A stretch of 64,000 nucleotides of DNA from Diadophis punctatus similis. Lineage: Eukaryota > Chordata > Lepidosauria > Squamata > Dipsadidae. The notes beneath the pieces were generated by a model, which saw only the letters and a list, made by a program, of their open reading frames with translations, did no database searches and was not told the DNA's origin. The stretch lies in contig JALIGW010000003.1 in assembly GCA_023053685.1 (NCBI GenBank), positions 143,608,508-143,672,507 of the forward strand. The letters run 5' to 3'. How positions within the stretch are numbered: the first letter of the stretch is position 1; each line of letters opens with the position of its first letter. Shown here piece after piece: positions 36,194 through 47,010 of the stretch. Made by a program: the position numbers and the translations under genes.

Positions 36194-36917
36194 AGCCAAG
36201 GAGACTGTAGAGGAAAACCTACTGTGAGTGCCAGCACCCAGGAAAATGCTAGGATGAAGCAGAGAAATCTTTCAGCAAATGGGATGCTACCAACAATTTC
36301 ATTATCAGACACAAAGGATGAAGTTGCTGGTGAGATGGTGCCTAACTTTTCTACTTCACTACAGCACAAGGCAGGTAGTTATAGCTAGGGAAATTATTTT
36401 GTTGTAGGAAATATACCAGCCAGGTTTTGGTTTTATCTACCTTGTATAACTTTACCCAATTGTCAAATATGGCTGTGATTCTGAATGAAGAAAACTTGAT
36501 GCAAAACTGATACCTTTGAATTTCTAGGAATATATTTTAGTGCAACAAGGGAAAAACATCATTCAATACTAGAGGAAGTAACAGCAGATTGCTGGAAGCA
36601 CTAATAATGAAGCTAATGTTTAAATATGTTGAACACATGAGAAAATACAAGAATCATTGCCTTGAAGCTTGGAAAAAGCTTGGAAAAGTCTATTGAAAAA
36701 GAGGTCAACAAAAGGTAAGATAGAAATAGGTAAGTGTGAATTCCATACTTGTTGACCTCTTAACTTTTTGATTGTAAAAAAAATGTTTATGAGAAAATTT
36801 TCAGCCTATGTTTTACACCACAACGGTATAATAAGTAGGCTACCACTTGTTACAATTGTAACTGTTGTTGCTAGCCTGAAGGCAATATTTGCACACCATA
36901 GTATTCCAAATGAGATA
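36189..36917. other. No recognisable feature
   Basis: No supported feature. Confidence 0.5.
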
Positions 36918-37401
36918 CCGTATTTTTCGGAGTATAAGAAGCACCAGAGTATAAGACGCACCTTAATTTTTGGGGAGGAAAATAGGGGAAAACAATCTGC
37001 CTACCAGGTATTCATCTGGCTAGCGTCCTTAGTCTGGTCAGCTTCAGCACATTATTTTATCCCCTGGTTAGGACTTAAAAAAGAGAGAGTAACAATGAAA
37101 GAGCATGCAAGCCAGTAAGAGCTGGGAAGATCGTTAGCACCTGGTTAGAGCTAGAAAAAAACTTATTCGGAGCAAGTAGAGCAATGAAAAAAACCCTGCA
37201 AAGACTTAGGGCTGGAAAGACATTCTTCTGAGAGAGTAACAATGAAAAAGCCTGCAAGGTAAGAGCTGGGAAGATCGTTAGCACCTTGTTAGGGCTGGAA
37301 AAAAAGCTTTGAAAAAGCTACATTCAGAGTATAAGACGCACCCAAATTTTCAGCCACTTTTAGGGAGGAAAAAGGTGCATCTTATACTCCAAAAAATACG
37401 G
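36918..37401. mobile_element. TA-flanked inverted-repeat element (CCGTATTTTTCGG type)
   Basis: The left end is CCGTATTTTTCGGAGTATAA, and the right end is its near-perfect reverse complement, ending CCAAAAAATACGG. TA flanks both sides (36916-36917 and 37402-37403). Inside, a unit beginning gagagtaacaatgaaa is repeated directly (37084-37160 and 37230-37306). It is non-coding. The superfamily is not certain; TA target duplication fits Tc1/mariner. A second copy is at 62804-63611. Confidence 0.75.
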
Positions 37402-38789
37402 TAATTGTCGATCATGTACCATTTGTTTTCCAGTAAAACAATGATGTAATTTGCTTTTGATTGGGGGAATTAGTGAGAGGCGCTCAACCCTGGGTTACTT
37501 CCAGTCTAAATGGGCACGTTAAAAACTATGAGACATGTGCTTCAGAAAGCTTTGCAAGGTGGTATAGACAATATCCGTCACTTCTGAGTCTGTGAAAAGC
37601 ACGTATTATGTGGATGAATTTTGTTGGCCAACTGTCAACCCTAAGACTGAAAGAACGAACAAAATCAACAAGCGCATCAGAAAGTATACCTTGATAAAAA
37701 CACAATACCATTTCTTATCTTTCAAAACAGAGACATGATAAAATGAAGCCAGTGGTACTCTGGATGCCACCATTAGTTGCACAGTCAAGAAAAACTCCCA
37801 ATTTATAGAAACTCCCACACTCATAGAAGAAACAACAAAATTATCAGAACACTATTTTCTTCCATGTATAGATGACACAGATTAAGTACATTCTGAACCT
37901 GACAGTGGTCAGTGGGAATTGGAAGAAATGGGGTGAGCATAGCAGCATGATGAATTGGACCACTAAAAATGGATCACTTTTTGCTCTCCTAATCAAACAT
38001 TGTATTTCGTTACCCCACAAAGTATATAGGCTTGAGGTTCTGATTTTAGTGAAAACTTTGGAACTTGGTTTCATATCCATTTTTAAGCAGGCTTCATAAA
38101 AATTCAGCATGAGGCTTATAACTGACACTTTGATGGCGATAGAGATGGAGAGCAGCAGGTGAAGATCAGCCCACAGGAGGACAATTGCCTGTGAATTTGT
38201 GTGGATGGCAACATTTCAAAAAGAAAATGTTTCTTTTCTAGCAATATAGTCTCTTCTATTCCACCTGTGGTCCTTTTAAATAAGAAATGCAAATTGCTCC
38301 TCCGCTGGTCATCTGTGGTAAGAAGTAATTGCCGAGCAAAAGGGTGGCAAATAGCACAAGGCTATTCCAGATGCCTGCATAAATATAGCAATGATGAAAT
38401 ACTTCATGTGCATGATAGCATATAAAGAAAAACTTCCTTTGGGAAGAAAGTACTACAGTTAAGTCAGATATATTTCCAATAACGGTTTAAGACTCTGAGC
38501 GTGTGTTGCTTTGTAAAGACAGAAGTGAAAAGCACTGGAGCCATTTGCTTTATGAAAACACTTCGACATTATGCAAAAAGCTGATTGGAGTTCATTTAAA
38601 TTGAGCCAAGGTTTTATCAACTATATTTCTATTTTGTTAAGAAGACAGACTTGAACAAAAGCTGGAAGAGAAGGACATCTAGTGCTCGTAAATATGTTTG
38701 CTCTTAAATGATCACAAAACACTTTGACTTGGAAAAAGTAGCATTCTTATGCATTTTATTTCCCCCTCACGCTCATTAGTTGCATCCGG
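37402..38789. other. No recognisable feature
   Basis: Open frames are under 100 codons and show no motif. Confidence 0.5.
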
Positions 38790-38990
38790 TGAAAAGACAA
38801 GTGTAGGAGTCCCAAAGGTGCTTTTTCAAGAGGCAACTGGACTTTCTGTTTTTTCTTTGAAGATGTTTCGCTTCTCAGGAGCTGAAGAAGCTTCTTGGAT
38901 GAGAAGCGAAACATCTTAAAAAAAAAAAACCCAGAAAGTCCAGTTGCCCATTGAAAAAGCACCTTTGGGGAAACCATGACCTGGATGACT
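38790..38990. repeat. Penelope-like inverted repeat with hammerhead-like core
   Basis: Two arms (cccaaaggtgctttttcaag onward, and the inverse ending gaaaaagcacctttgggg) flank a centre that on the plus strand reads CTGAAGA (38882-38888), one A, GCTTCT-TGGATG-AGAAGC, then GAAA (38908-38911). This matches the hammerhead ribozyme core CUGANGA...GAAA with a perfect 6-bp stem II, apart from one extra nucleotide before the stem. Small hammerhead variants are known in the repeats of Penelope-like retroelements, so I assign the repeat there. No reverse transcriptase or GIY-YIG sequence is visible. Confidence 0.6.
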
Positions 38991-39119
38991 GAGAATTTTC
39001 ATAGACATAAGCATAGGAGGTTCACTGGAAAAAAAGGAATCACATTCCCTCCTTCCCCGTGGAGAAGATCTGTAATGAATATGAATCTCTTCTGATATAT
39101 TGGTTGGAACAGAAGAGAT

Positions 39120-39587
39120 TGTCAGGCCCAAAGCATCGGGGCTGCCATTCCAGTGAGGGAAACACCCAGGTGGGGAACAAGTTCAGCCTGACCTCCATTT
39201 GCTACTGCTTGAACTACAATTGCTGCTGCAGGGGAGTTGTCAGGAGGCAGCTCAGCTGAGAGGCCCACTTGGACAGCAGCCCAGCTGCGTGGGCAGAGAT
39301 TTTAGCCTCCTAATCGTGGCTTGTGAAGTTTCTCAACTAATTGCTTAATGGGAGGAGGGTGGTGCTGATAGGCGGGTGGTGCTGATAGGGGGAGGAGCGT
39401 GGGGCTGATACACAGGGTGTAGCGCGGTAGTTTAAAAGCGGTGGTGGGTGCACTAGCAAACCTACGCTGACAACATTTCATTTCATAACATTGAGTGATT
39501 CAGTGCCGGAACGCTGAAAATAAATAGCTACAACCCTGTTCCTTGGTTGTTGAGTGTTTTCTTGTTACGTGGATCCGGAACCTGACA
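39120..39587. mobile_element. Solo LTR (468 bp)
   Basis: The element begins TGTCAGGCCC and ends AACCTGACA. A perfect 5-bp duplication, gagat, flanks it (39115-39119 and 39588-39592). The plus strand has a weak TATA-like tagtttaaaagc near 39430 and an AATAAA at about 39519-39524, in LTR order, so plus is the likelier orientation. Near-tandem 'gtggtgctgata' units occur at 39360-39405. No internal genes are present, so the provirus or retrotransposon was reduced to one LTR. The 5-bp duplication fits Gypsy-type elements or some retroviruses. Confidence 0.8.
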
Positions 39588-39593
39588 GAGATG

Positions 39594-39830
39594 TTCTGTG
39601 GATGTCTATGGAGATTCTCAATCATCCAGGTCAAGATTGTCCCAAAGATGCTTTCTTGGTTTCCCCCACCCCCCTTGGAAACATTTCGCTTCTTATCCAA
39701 GAAGCTTCTTCGGAACTGAACTTCAGAACTGAAGAAGTTTCTTGGATGAGAAACAAAATGTTTTTAAAAGTAAGAAAAAAAACCCAAGAAAGTCCAGTTG
39801 CCTTTTGGAAAAAGCACATTTGTGACATTC
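39594..39830. repeat. Penelope-like repeat with hammerhead-like core
   Basis: Same family as 38790-38990, beginning 'tctatggagattctcaatca'. CTGAAGA is at 39729-39735, stem II is GTTTCT/AGAAAC (39737-39742 and 39749-39754) and the following GAAA has become AAAA. The stem differs from the first copy by a C-G to T-A change on both sides, so pairing is kept. Confidence 0.6.
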
Positions 39831-39973
39831 ACTACATATCTTCTCCATGGGGTGTGAGGAGATGCTGGAGAGGGAAGGACTTGCCCAGATGAGCTTTAGA
39901 TCTTCTTCCCAACTTAACCTACATTTCCAGGACCAGCCCCATCATGATGTTTTGAATATTTCAGGGCAACAGG

Positions 39974-40355
39974 CAGGGGTGGGTTCCTACCAGTGCAGAC
40001 CAATATGTGTGCACTGGTAGCTGGTGACGTAATCCTGTCTGTGCCGGTCCGTGGGCGCCGCCATCTTTTTTTTGGAATTTTTGGCAATTTTTTCGGGTTT
40101 GGATGGCTTCTCCTCATCCTCTGCTTTGAAAAAAAGCCCTCCCGCCGGCCCCCGGGTTAATACCTACCTTTATTTCTTCGTCTGAAGCACAGATGAGCAG
40201 CTCCTCAGCTGTGTTTCAGGCTGAAACGTCCTTATGAACATGCACGGAAGTGAAATCGCAGAAGGGGATGCACGTGCGCATGAGAGCGGAGCGAGCGCAT
40301 GCACGCAAAACATCACAATGTGCACCAGTAGCAAAGGTAACTGGAACCCACCCCG
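39974..40355. mobile_element. hAT miniature element (MITE-A)
   Basis: The element starts CAGGGGTGGGTTCCTACC and ends CTGGAACCCACCCCG, with the last T of the terminus lost. A perfect 8-bp duplication, gcaacagg, flanks it (39966-39973 and 40356-40363). The middle ('ccccgggttaatac') matches the element at 19295. AAG|GTAACT lies inside the right end. Confidence 0.9.
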
Positions 40356-40363
40356 GCAACAGG

Positions 40364-42851
40364 TATGATATAGTATACATTATACTGAATTTTATTAACA
40401 TACCTTAGAAAGCTATCCTTGTAAGTTCAGAGCAATGCCAAGTTTATGCCTTTTTTCTATATGTGTGTTAAAAATTTCCTAAAATACATTTGGAAAAGCT
40501 GTGGAAATAGAAGGAATATTAAGAATTGCTCATTTAAATTAAAGGAAACTATGATGAAACTGGGTGGTTTTTTGGCAGGCGGGACAGCTAGTCATATAGC
40601 TTCCATGTATTTCAGAAAATATAAACAGCATCCATATAATAGCATTTGTCTTTCTCCAGTGTCTATAGTTTTATTTTTTAATAAATCACTGAGTAACTCT
40701 CTAACATTAAATTGTATATAAATAAACACCAGTGCTCCTAAAAACAAAATCCCTATTTCCCATATATGTTTCTACTATATAATTCTCCTTTGCTATTAAT
40801 CTTGCCTTAATAAATAGTTTTAATAAAGCTGTGGGGAGAATAGGAGAGAAAATGAGACTTGGCAAGATCCGTTCTGTGCTACTACAGAATTACTGCATTG
40901 TGTAAAGATCTAGTGGATGCAATAAAGGGACGGGATAGGAAGTAATCTATCCTAAGGCCCCAGAAGTACAAGGTAATTAGAAGGGCATATGATGATTGGT
41001 GTGCAGTTGTCATGATGGTATAAGCTACTGCCATGCAGAAAAATGATACTGTATTTTTTCTATCAATCTCATTCAGTTTGATGAAAGAGAATTTGATTTT
41101 GCAGTATCCTTCAAAGGGGAAAATGTTTGCTAAACTGTAGCCGTGAGGTTTTCTTATTCTTATTAAGTTAGGAGATGAATACTGTGAATATCCACTCTTT
41201 CATCGTACAATCATCTCTTTAACACTTTCTCACGCTTCCCAAGGGAAGGCGAGCAGGTTGAATCTTGTCAGACTAAGCAATAAAGGAAGCCAGGAAAGCT
41301 TTAGAAAAATGAGAGGAAGCAAAACAGGAAAGAAACACTCGTAGCCTCAACGAACTTAAAAATGCAATTAAGAGAAATTCAAAAGAGCTATATAAGTTTC
41401 TGAAAGTAAGGCATAAAAAGAGTTGCCACTGTCTGCAATTATTTCTGTTTTGTTCTTTTCATTCTTTTGCTGCTAAATCTATCAGCAAGCCCTCATACAA
41501 TTGTTCATAGGGGGGGGGGGGACAATTAGTAATTATAATCCTCGCCTCTCTTTCATGCCAAGTAAAAAACCAAACAAATTAACAAAAAAACATATTGTGG
41601 TTTAGCAATATGTGGGAACGGTGCCATATAAAAACTGCCTGAAAAACCTTTTAGAAACACACATTAAATAGCAAAGCAGTTGACATTTAAGAAGAAGATG
41701 TTCAAATGTTCCATATGACCTATTTAGATACGTTAGTCATCTGAATGATATCAGACAGAAACATAGAATTTGCTGAAATACCACCATTGATAAATCACTG
41801 CTACAGCATTGTGATAAATTACTATTTATTGTAATTGGTAAAACATTCTTACAGCTTTTCTGGTGAAATGTCCCATGATGTCAGAAACAGGCTGCATATT
41901 AAGTTAGGCCTTAAAGAAACTCTTCTTGCTGTTGGGCCATATTACAAAAGAATTGACCTCAACCATACATATTATTGAAATAAAATTCCAATTTCTCTCA
42001 CATTGACAATTGTCTAGCGTGCGAAGGAAAGTTCTATAGAAAAGCTATAGCTTTCCCCTGTGGCTATTGCTGAACAAAATTGATCATGACACTCTCTGAT
42101 TATTAGTCAAGCTTCTTAATTTTAATATTTTCCCCTCCTGACAGATTTATTTCTTCCTGGACCAAATAAAAAAAAATCTTCATCTTAGAAGAAAAGATAG
42201 TTTCCTTCTTTCCTTGGTCTGCAAATTACCAGGTGCCAAGTTTTGAACATGAAGCAATTGAAGACCCTTGAGAGTGACCTTAAGAACTATAAAGGTGGGG
42301 AATTGTGATCTAGTGGTTTAGGCAATTTCGTTGTAGCAGCTAGGCTCTGGGGGGGTGGGGGAAATGAGAAATGGGTTTTCTATTACTAAATATAATGAAT
42401 TTCCTTTCTCTCCTGTCACAAATTGTCAAATTTCATTAAAGAAATGAAAGATGTGATGCGTGCATATAGAAATTCTTAGCTTGACTATATGTATTTAAAG
42501 CGGGCAATGAATAAAAGTATTGATCGGGCTATTCAAAAGTATATGATTTAAAATGTTTTTTTTCCCTCTGTGGCAATTCCAACCTTACAGCATTGCTTTG
42601 AAAACATTGTTGAATTGTATCGTTAGTTAGCTAAATTGTTCTTTAGGTTTTCTGTTATTTATGTGTATAAGTGTTCTGTTTTTTTAATATTGATCCAATG
42701 TTCAAAGCAGCTGAAAACATAGAATTAATAACAAAATGGTTTTCCAACAAAGATTTTTAAAAAGACAGTACCAGATAAAATTATTAAAAATATTTGATAT
42801 GCATTGTAAAGAAGGAAGAAACAAGAGAAAGCAACTTATCTATGGCAAGAC
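40364..42851. other. Long interval without recognised features
   Basis: About 2.5 kb of AT-rich, repeat-poor sequence, with a 10-bp G run near 41512 and a degraded tRNA-like 'gtgatctagtggtttaggc' near 42307 that may be a SINE head. No coding signal is visible. Confidence 0.5.
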
Positions 42852-43524
42852 CAGGGGCGGGTTCCTAATTTTTTTACTACCACTCTGTGGGCGTGGCTTA
42901 TTTTGTGGGTGTGGCTTGCCAGCCATGTGATCGGGTGGGCATGGCTTGCCAGTCATATATTAGTTATTTCAGAGAGATGTTACTACTATTTTTGCTATTT
43001 TATACCTTACATGAAAAGCTTTGCATACAAAGTGTGTGTTACACCATGGCAACACAGCAACCTTTATATGCAGAAAATGCTATAGTTAAAAGACAAGCAA
43101 GTCTCATACAGCATTTTTGGTTTCAGTCGTGGATTCCTTAGATGAAAATATTGAGGACTGTTAAAAGAACAGTATCTTTTAACAGTCCTCAATGTTTTCG
43201 TCTAAAGAATAACAATATAAAACTGTATAAAATTAACAGTATAAAAGGTTAAGCTTTCGGAAAATGCCCACTTTGGGAAGCTTTAGGCAAAAGCGAAGGA
43301 AAAGTGTCAAATGCAAGCTTCTTATTATTTTCAAGCGAAGGGACGGGGAAAGACTTAATTGTCAGGTTTCTGGGCATGCGCAGAAGAAATTAAAAAAAAA
43401 ATTAAAAAATTTTTTTAATGGCGGCGCCCAGGCACCAGCAACCGACCGCACCGGTACTGTGACGTCACCAGCAGGCCGCTACCGGTGCTATAGATTGGAC
43501 CGCAGTGGTAGGAACCCACCACTG
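42852..43524. mobile_element. Long MITE-A relative (673 bp)
   Basis: The element starts CAGGGGCGGGTTCCTAA and ends TAGGAACCCACCACTG. The 8-mers ggcaagac (42844-42851) and ggcaatac (43525-43532) flank it with one mismatch. Its right 160 bp match the usual MITE-A interior. The middle 450 bp are AT-rich and unlike the short copies, and contain a hairpin at about 43150-43210 (ttgaggactgttaaaaga against tcttttaacagtcctcaa). It may be a less-deleted relative closer to the autonomous parent. No transposase frame is recognised. Confidence 0.75.
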
Positions 43525-43779
43525 GGCAATACAATAGCTTGCTAAAAATGGGAGGACATCAGCTATTGGAAATATACAGTATCAGCAGAGAAAATATTAT
43601 TCTGGCCTCCCCAGATATGGAGTTTAGAGTTAAACTGCAGCCACGGAGAAAGACTTCTATCTTGTCTCAAGTAAATGTGTCTTGATCACAACTGAAATAA
43701 GAAAATTGTCTCTCCATCAGATCTTAAGAAAATTGGAAAGCTAGTATGGGAGAAGATGATTCCAGAAATATCCTATAAT

Positions 43780-43965
43780 TAAGTCCTTTAAGGCTTTAAA
43801 GATTATCACCAATGCTCTGATTTATGCCCAGAAAGACACAGCCTTGTGAATATCCATCCACCAACAGTCTCATAATTGCATTCTGGACCAGCAGCAGATT
43901 CCAGAGACTCTTCAACAATAGCTCCAAGAAGATAATCCATTCTAGATGCATTGGTCCAATATGGA
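43780..43965 (-). mobile_element. Old LINE-B fragment
   Basis: 'aggctttaaagattatcacc' and 'ctcataattgcattctggac' resemble, at low similarity, the minus-strand LINE-B region at 22840-22975 and 23336-23400. Confidence 0.45.
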
Positions 43966-44017
43966 AAGTCATGTCTGATCTGGATAGGAACAGATTTGCT
44001 TTGTATTCTGTTTAAGC

Positions 44018-44512
44018 CAATGGGTCTCAACCTTCCTAATGCCGTGACCCTTTAATACAGTTCCTCATGTTGTTACCCCCAACCATAAAATAATAAAATT
44101 ATTAGGAAAGTCAGGGGTGGGCTCTAACTTACCTCGCTGCCAGTTCGCTTCCTCCTGCGCTGCGTGGCTGCACCTCGTGGGTGCGCATGTGCTTTGCGTG
44201 TGCACGCATGCGCAGTGCTGAATTTTTTTAAAAAAAATTGCAAAAAAAAAAAGCCAAAAACAAGATGGCGACGCATGTGCAGTGCTGGAAATTCAGCTTC
44301 TGCGCATGCTCAGAAGTTCCCATGGTACAGATTTTTTATATTTGCTGTAGTCTATTTGCATGTGGGTGGACCCTCCTGGAGATGGATAGAGGAGCAGTGT
44401 CTCGGTTCCTAAGACCATCGGAAATATGTGTTTTCCGATGGTCTTAGGCGACCCCTGTGAAAGGGTCATTCGACCCCCAAAGGGGTCACGACCCACAGGT
44501 TGAGAACCGCTG
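44018..44512. mobile_element. SPIN-type hAT fused to half a MITE-A (chimera copy 2)
   Basis: This is the reverse orientation of the chimera at 24721. The left side (44018-44111) is the SPIN right end (ctcaaccttcctaatgccgt). About 44112-44315 is the MITE-A right half in reverse, starting CAGGGGTGGGCTCTAAC. About 44316-44512 is the SPIN left part, ending ACAGGTTGAGAACCGCTG. A perfect 8-bp duplication, gtttaagc, flanks it (44010-44017 and 44513-44520). The same two internal junctions occur in both copies, so they are copies of one chimeric element. Confidence 0.9.
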
Positions 44513-44520
44513 GTTTAAGC

Positions 44521-45093
44521 TTTTACAAAGCTTTGAAGAAGTGCTTCACTTTCATGAAGTTCTGAAGGAACCTTTCTCTTGAAGCTGCTTTACAAAAGAA
44601 AAATTCCCCTCATTCCTAAAGACAAAGTTAAGTGATCAGGTTGTTTTGCTTCAATCTGCTTTGATAGTCCTCTTGGCCTTCTCCTGTGGTGCTATGGTAG
44701 AAGGCTAAAATAGCCTTCTGTATCAGTTGATCTGGTAAAAGGCTAAGAGAAACCAAACTGAACCACTGCACTGCAAGTTGTGGGCGCTGCCTATATATCA
44801 GAGGCAGTTGACGTGGCATCAACAATGTGTTCTGGTATGTGGTGATTTCTTGAGTGGAAATAGATTTCCATAAAAGTAATGCAACTTCCCATTGAAGTAG
44901 TAGTAATTTATTCCAAAAACAGCACTATTAACTCAAGGCTTCCTATGAAATTCATAATCCTCATCACACATAAAGCATACATGTTCCTTTTCTTCTTGGA
45001 TCAAATATTTATTGGAATTTCTTTTTTTGGAATTTTGGAACTACAAAACTACTTGGTAATTTTGGCATTGTTTGCACAGTTGTTTTAACTCAC
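44521..45093. other. No recognisable feature
   Basis: No supported feature. Confidence 0.5.
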
Positions 45094-45278
45094 CAGTCTT
45101 GGCCCCCAACCTTTTGGGCACCTGGAACTGCTTCCATGGAGGGTGGTTTTTCTGTGGACTGAAAGGGCATGCCTGGATCCTGTGCATGTGTGGATGGGGC
45201 TTCACTCACTTGCATGGCCCAGTTCCAGGTGGGCCAGGAACCAGTGCTGGTCTGCGGCCCAGGGGTTGAGGCCCACTG
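45094..45278. mobile_element. hAT miniature element (CAGTGGTCCCCAACC type)
   Basis: The ends CAGTCTTGGCCCCCAACC and GGGGTTGAGGCCCACTG are diverged inverted repeats of a widespread hAT group. 'gcggcccagggg' inside the right end fits. No target duplication is readable. Confidence 0.65.
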
Positions 45279-45405
45279 CAATAGGTATTTACTCAGAAAT
45301 GAGATCCAATTATTTCAGTGAAACTTACCTCCAGGTAAATTTTAGTTTTAAGTTGCAATTGAAAGGAAAAAAAGAAATAATCAGTGTTTCAATTTTTATA
45401 GAGTA

Positions 45406-45972
45406 CGAGGGTGAGTCAAAACGTAATGCCATTTTCTTTAGGACAGGTATAATTACCAACACAGGAACATGTAGCATACATCAAAATGAAACTGGTCCTC
45501 TGTGGATCACATCCCTACTTCTCAACATAGTCACCGTTTCTCTCAATAGTCATGTTCCACTTTCGAATGAGAGCATGTATCCCTGCCTCGTAAAATATTA
45601 TTGACTGTTCTTTGAGCCACTTCTTCACTGCAGTTTTCACTTCCTCGTCACTGGAATAATGTTTTTCCTCTCAAACCCTCTTTGAAAGCCCCATGAAAGA
45701 GGGTTTGAGAGGCAAACATTATTCCAGTGATGAGGAAGTGACAACTGCAGTGAAGAAGTGGCTCAAAGAACAGTCAACAATATTTTACGAGGCAGGGATA
45801 CATGCTCTCATTCGAAAGTGGAACATGGCTATTGAGAGAAACAGTGACTATGTTGAGAAGTAGGGATGTGATCCACAGAGGACCAGCTTCATTTTGATGT
45901 ATGCTACATGTTCCTGTGTTGGTAATTATACCTGTCGTAAAGAAAATGGCATTACGTTTTGACTCACCCTCA
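45406..45972. mobile_element. Mariner fold-back element (long hairpin)
   Basis: Two nearly identical arms in inverted orientation (45406-45683 and 45696-45972, about 278 bp each) are separated by a 12-bp loop. Outer ends read CGAGGGTGAGTCAAAACG, and TA flanks both sides (45404-45405 and 45973-45974). The right arm on the plus strand encodes a mariner transposase C-terminus: SSDEEVTTAVKKWLKEQS, then HALIRKWNMAIER, then a DYVEK ending at a stop near 45866. The left arm holds the same coding sequence in reverse. The catalytic region is absent, so no active transposase is made. A transcript across it would fold into a ~278-bp duplex. Confidence 0.88.
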
Positions 45973-45974
45973 TA

Positions 45975-46774
45975 TTTACTGAAAATTTACTGCTTGTGTG
46001 TTCATTTCTGCCTTAATTCAAAATGATGATATTTTTAAGGATGTAAATGGCGGGGTGTGTGTGTTTCCAAATATTTTAGGAACAGAAGGTCAAATCTACC
46101 TGCTCCTGTTTTTCAGATCATTTGAAATTTCTTACCTTCTTTATCTGAGACATTATATTCAAAAAGAAAGAAAGTCCTTTTTGTCAATTGGTGTGTACAG
46201 AAAATTATCCTTTGAGAGTCTCAATTAGAGCTAATATTGAAATGTTTTGATTTTATTTACTCAGGAAGTTTATCACTTCTACAATTATCTTGATTGATTT
46301 GGTTGATTGAACAAATGAATGATTCACTAATATTTCTAAAATTATAGTAACATTATGTAAATAAAGTACATATTATATTTGCATCTAACACACAGGAAGG
46401 AACAATCCAGCAATTAGTTATCTGAATTTCTATGAACCTAAATTTCCATACACCACTAACTATACCTAATTGCCATAAACAACCTTACATTTATTAGCCT
46501 ATGGAGAAGTCTACTTCAAGAGTGTTGCGTAATTCTCAACTGGGAAAAACTATGTATCATAGTGCCTAGTTAAGAGGATACCAGTAAGGGATGTGACAAT
46601 AGGGCCATTGAGTATGGTCCTGTTCTCCTGATCATGACACAGTAAACGTGTGAAAGAAAACATCCAAATCAGGTGTTTGTCATGCTTGTAACTATTGCCA
46701 ATCAATTGCCTGCATATTGTGGGAGATGGAATAAAATATTCTTTCTTTTCCATCCTTGCTATGCATAATAACAC
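45975..46774. other. No recognisable feature
   Basis: No supported feature. Confidence 0.5.
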
Positions 46775-47010
46775 TATAGTAATAGCACTTCAATTTATAT
46801 ACCTTTCCATACCTTTACAACACTCTCCGAACGATTTACAAATGTTAGCATATTGCCTCCTCCCCCCAAAAATCCGGGTCCTTATTTTACCGACCTCAGA
46901 CGGATGGAAGGCTGAGTCAACCTTGAGCAGGTCAGCGTCGAACTCTGGCCTGTGGGCAGAATTAGCTTGCAATACTGCATTCTAACCACTGCTCTACCAT
47001 GGCTCTTCTT
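46775..47010 (-). mobile_element. tRNA-derived SINE
   Basis: Reverse complement of the SINE at 20212, with 'ttttaccgacctcagacgga' and 'ggaaggctgagtcaaccttg'. The B box is readable as gaactctg/gtcgaac near 46935 and the head ends at ccatggctctt. Confidence 0.82.
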
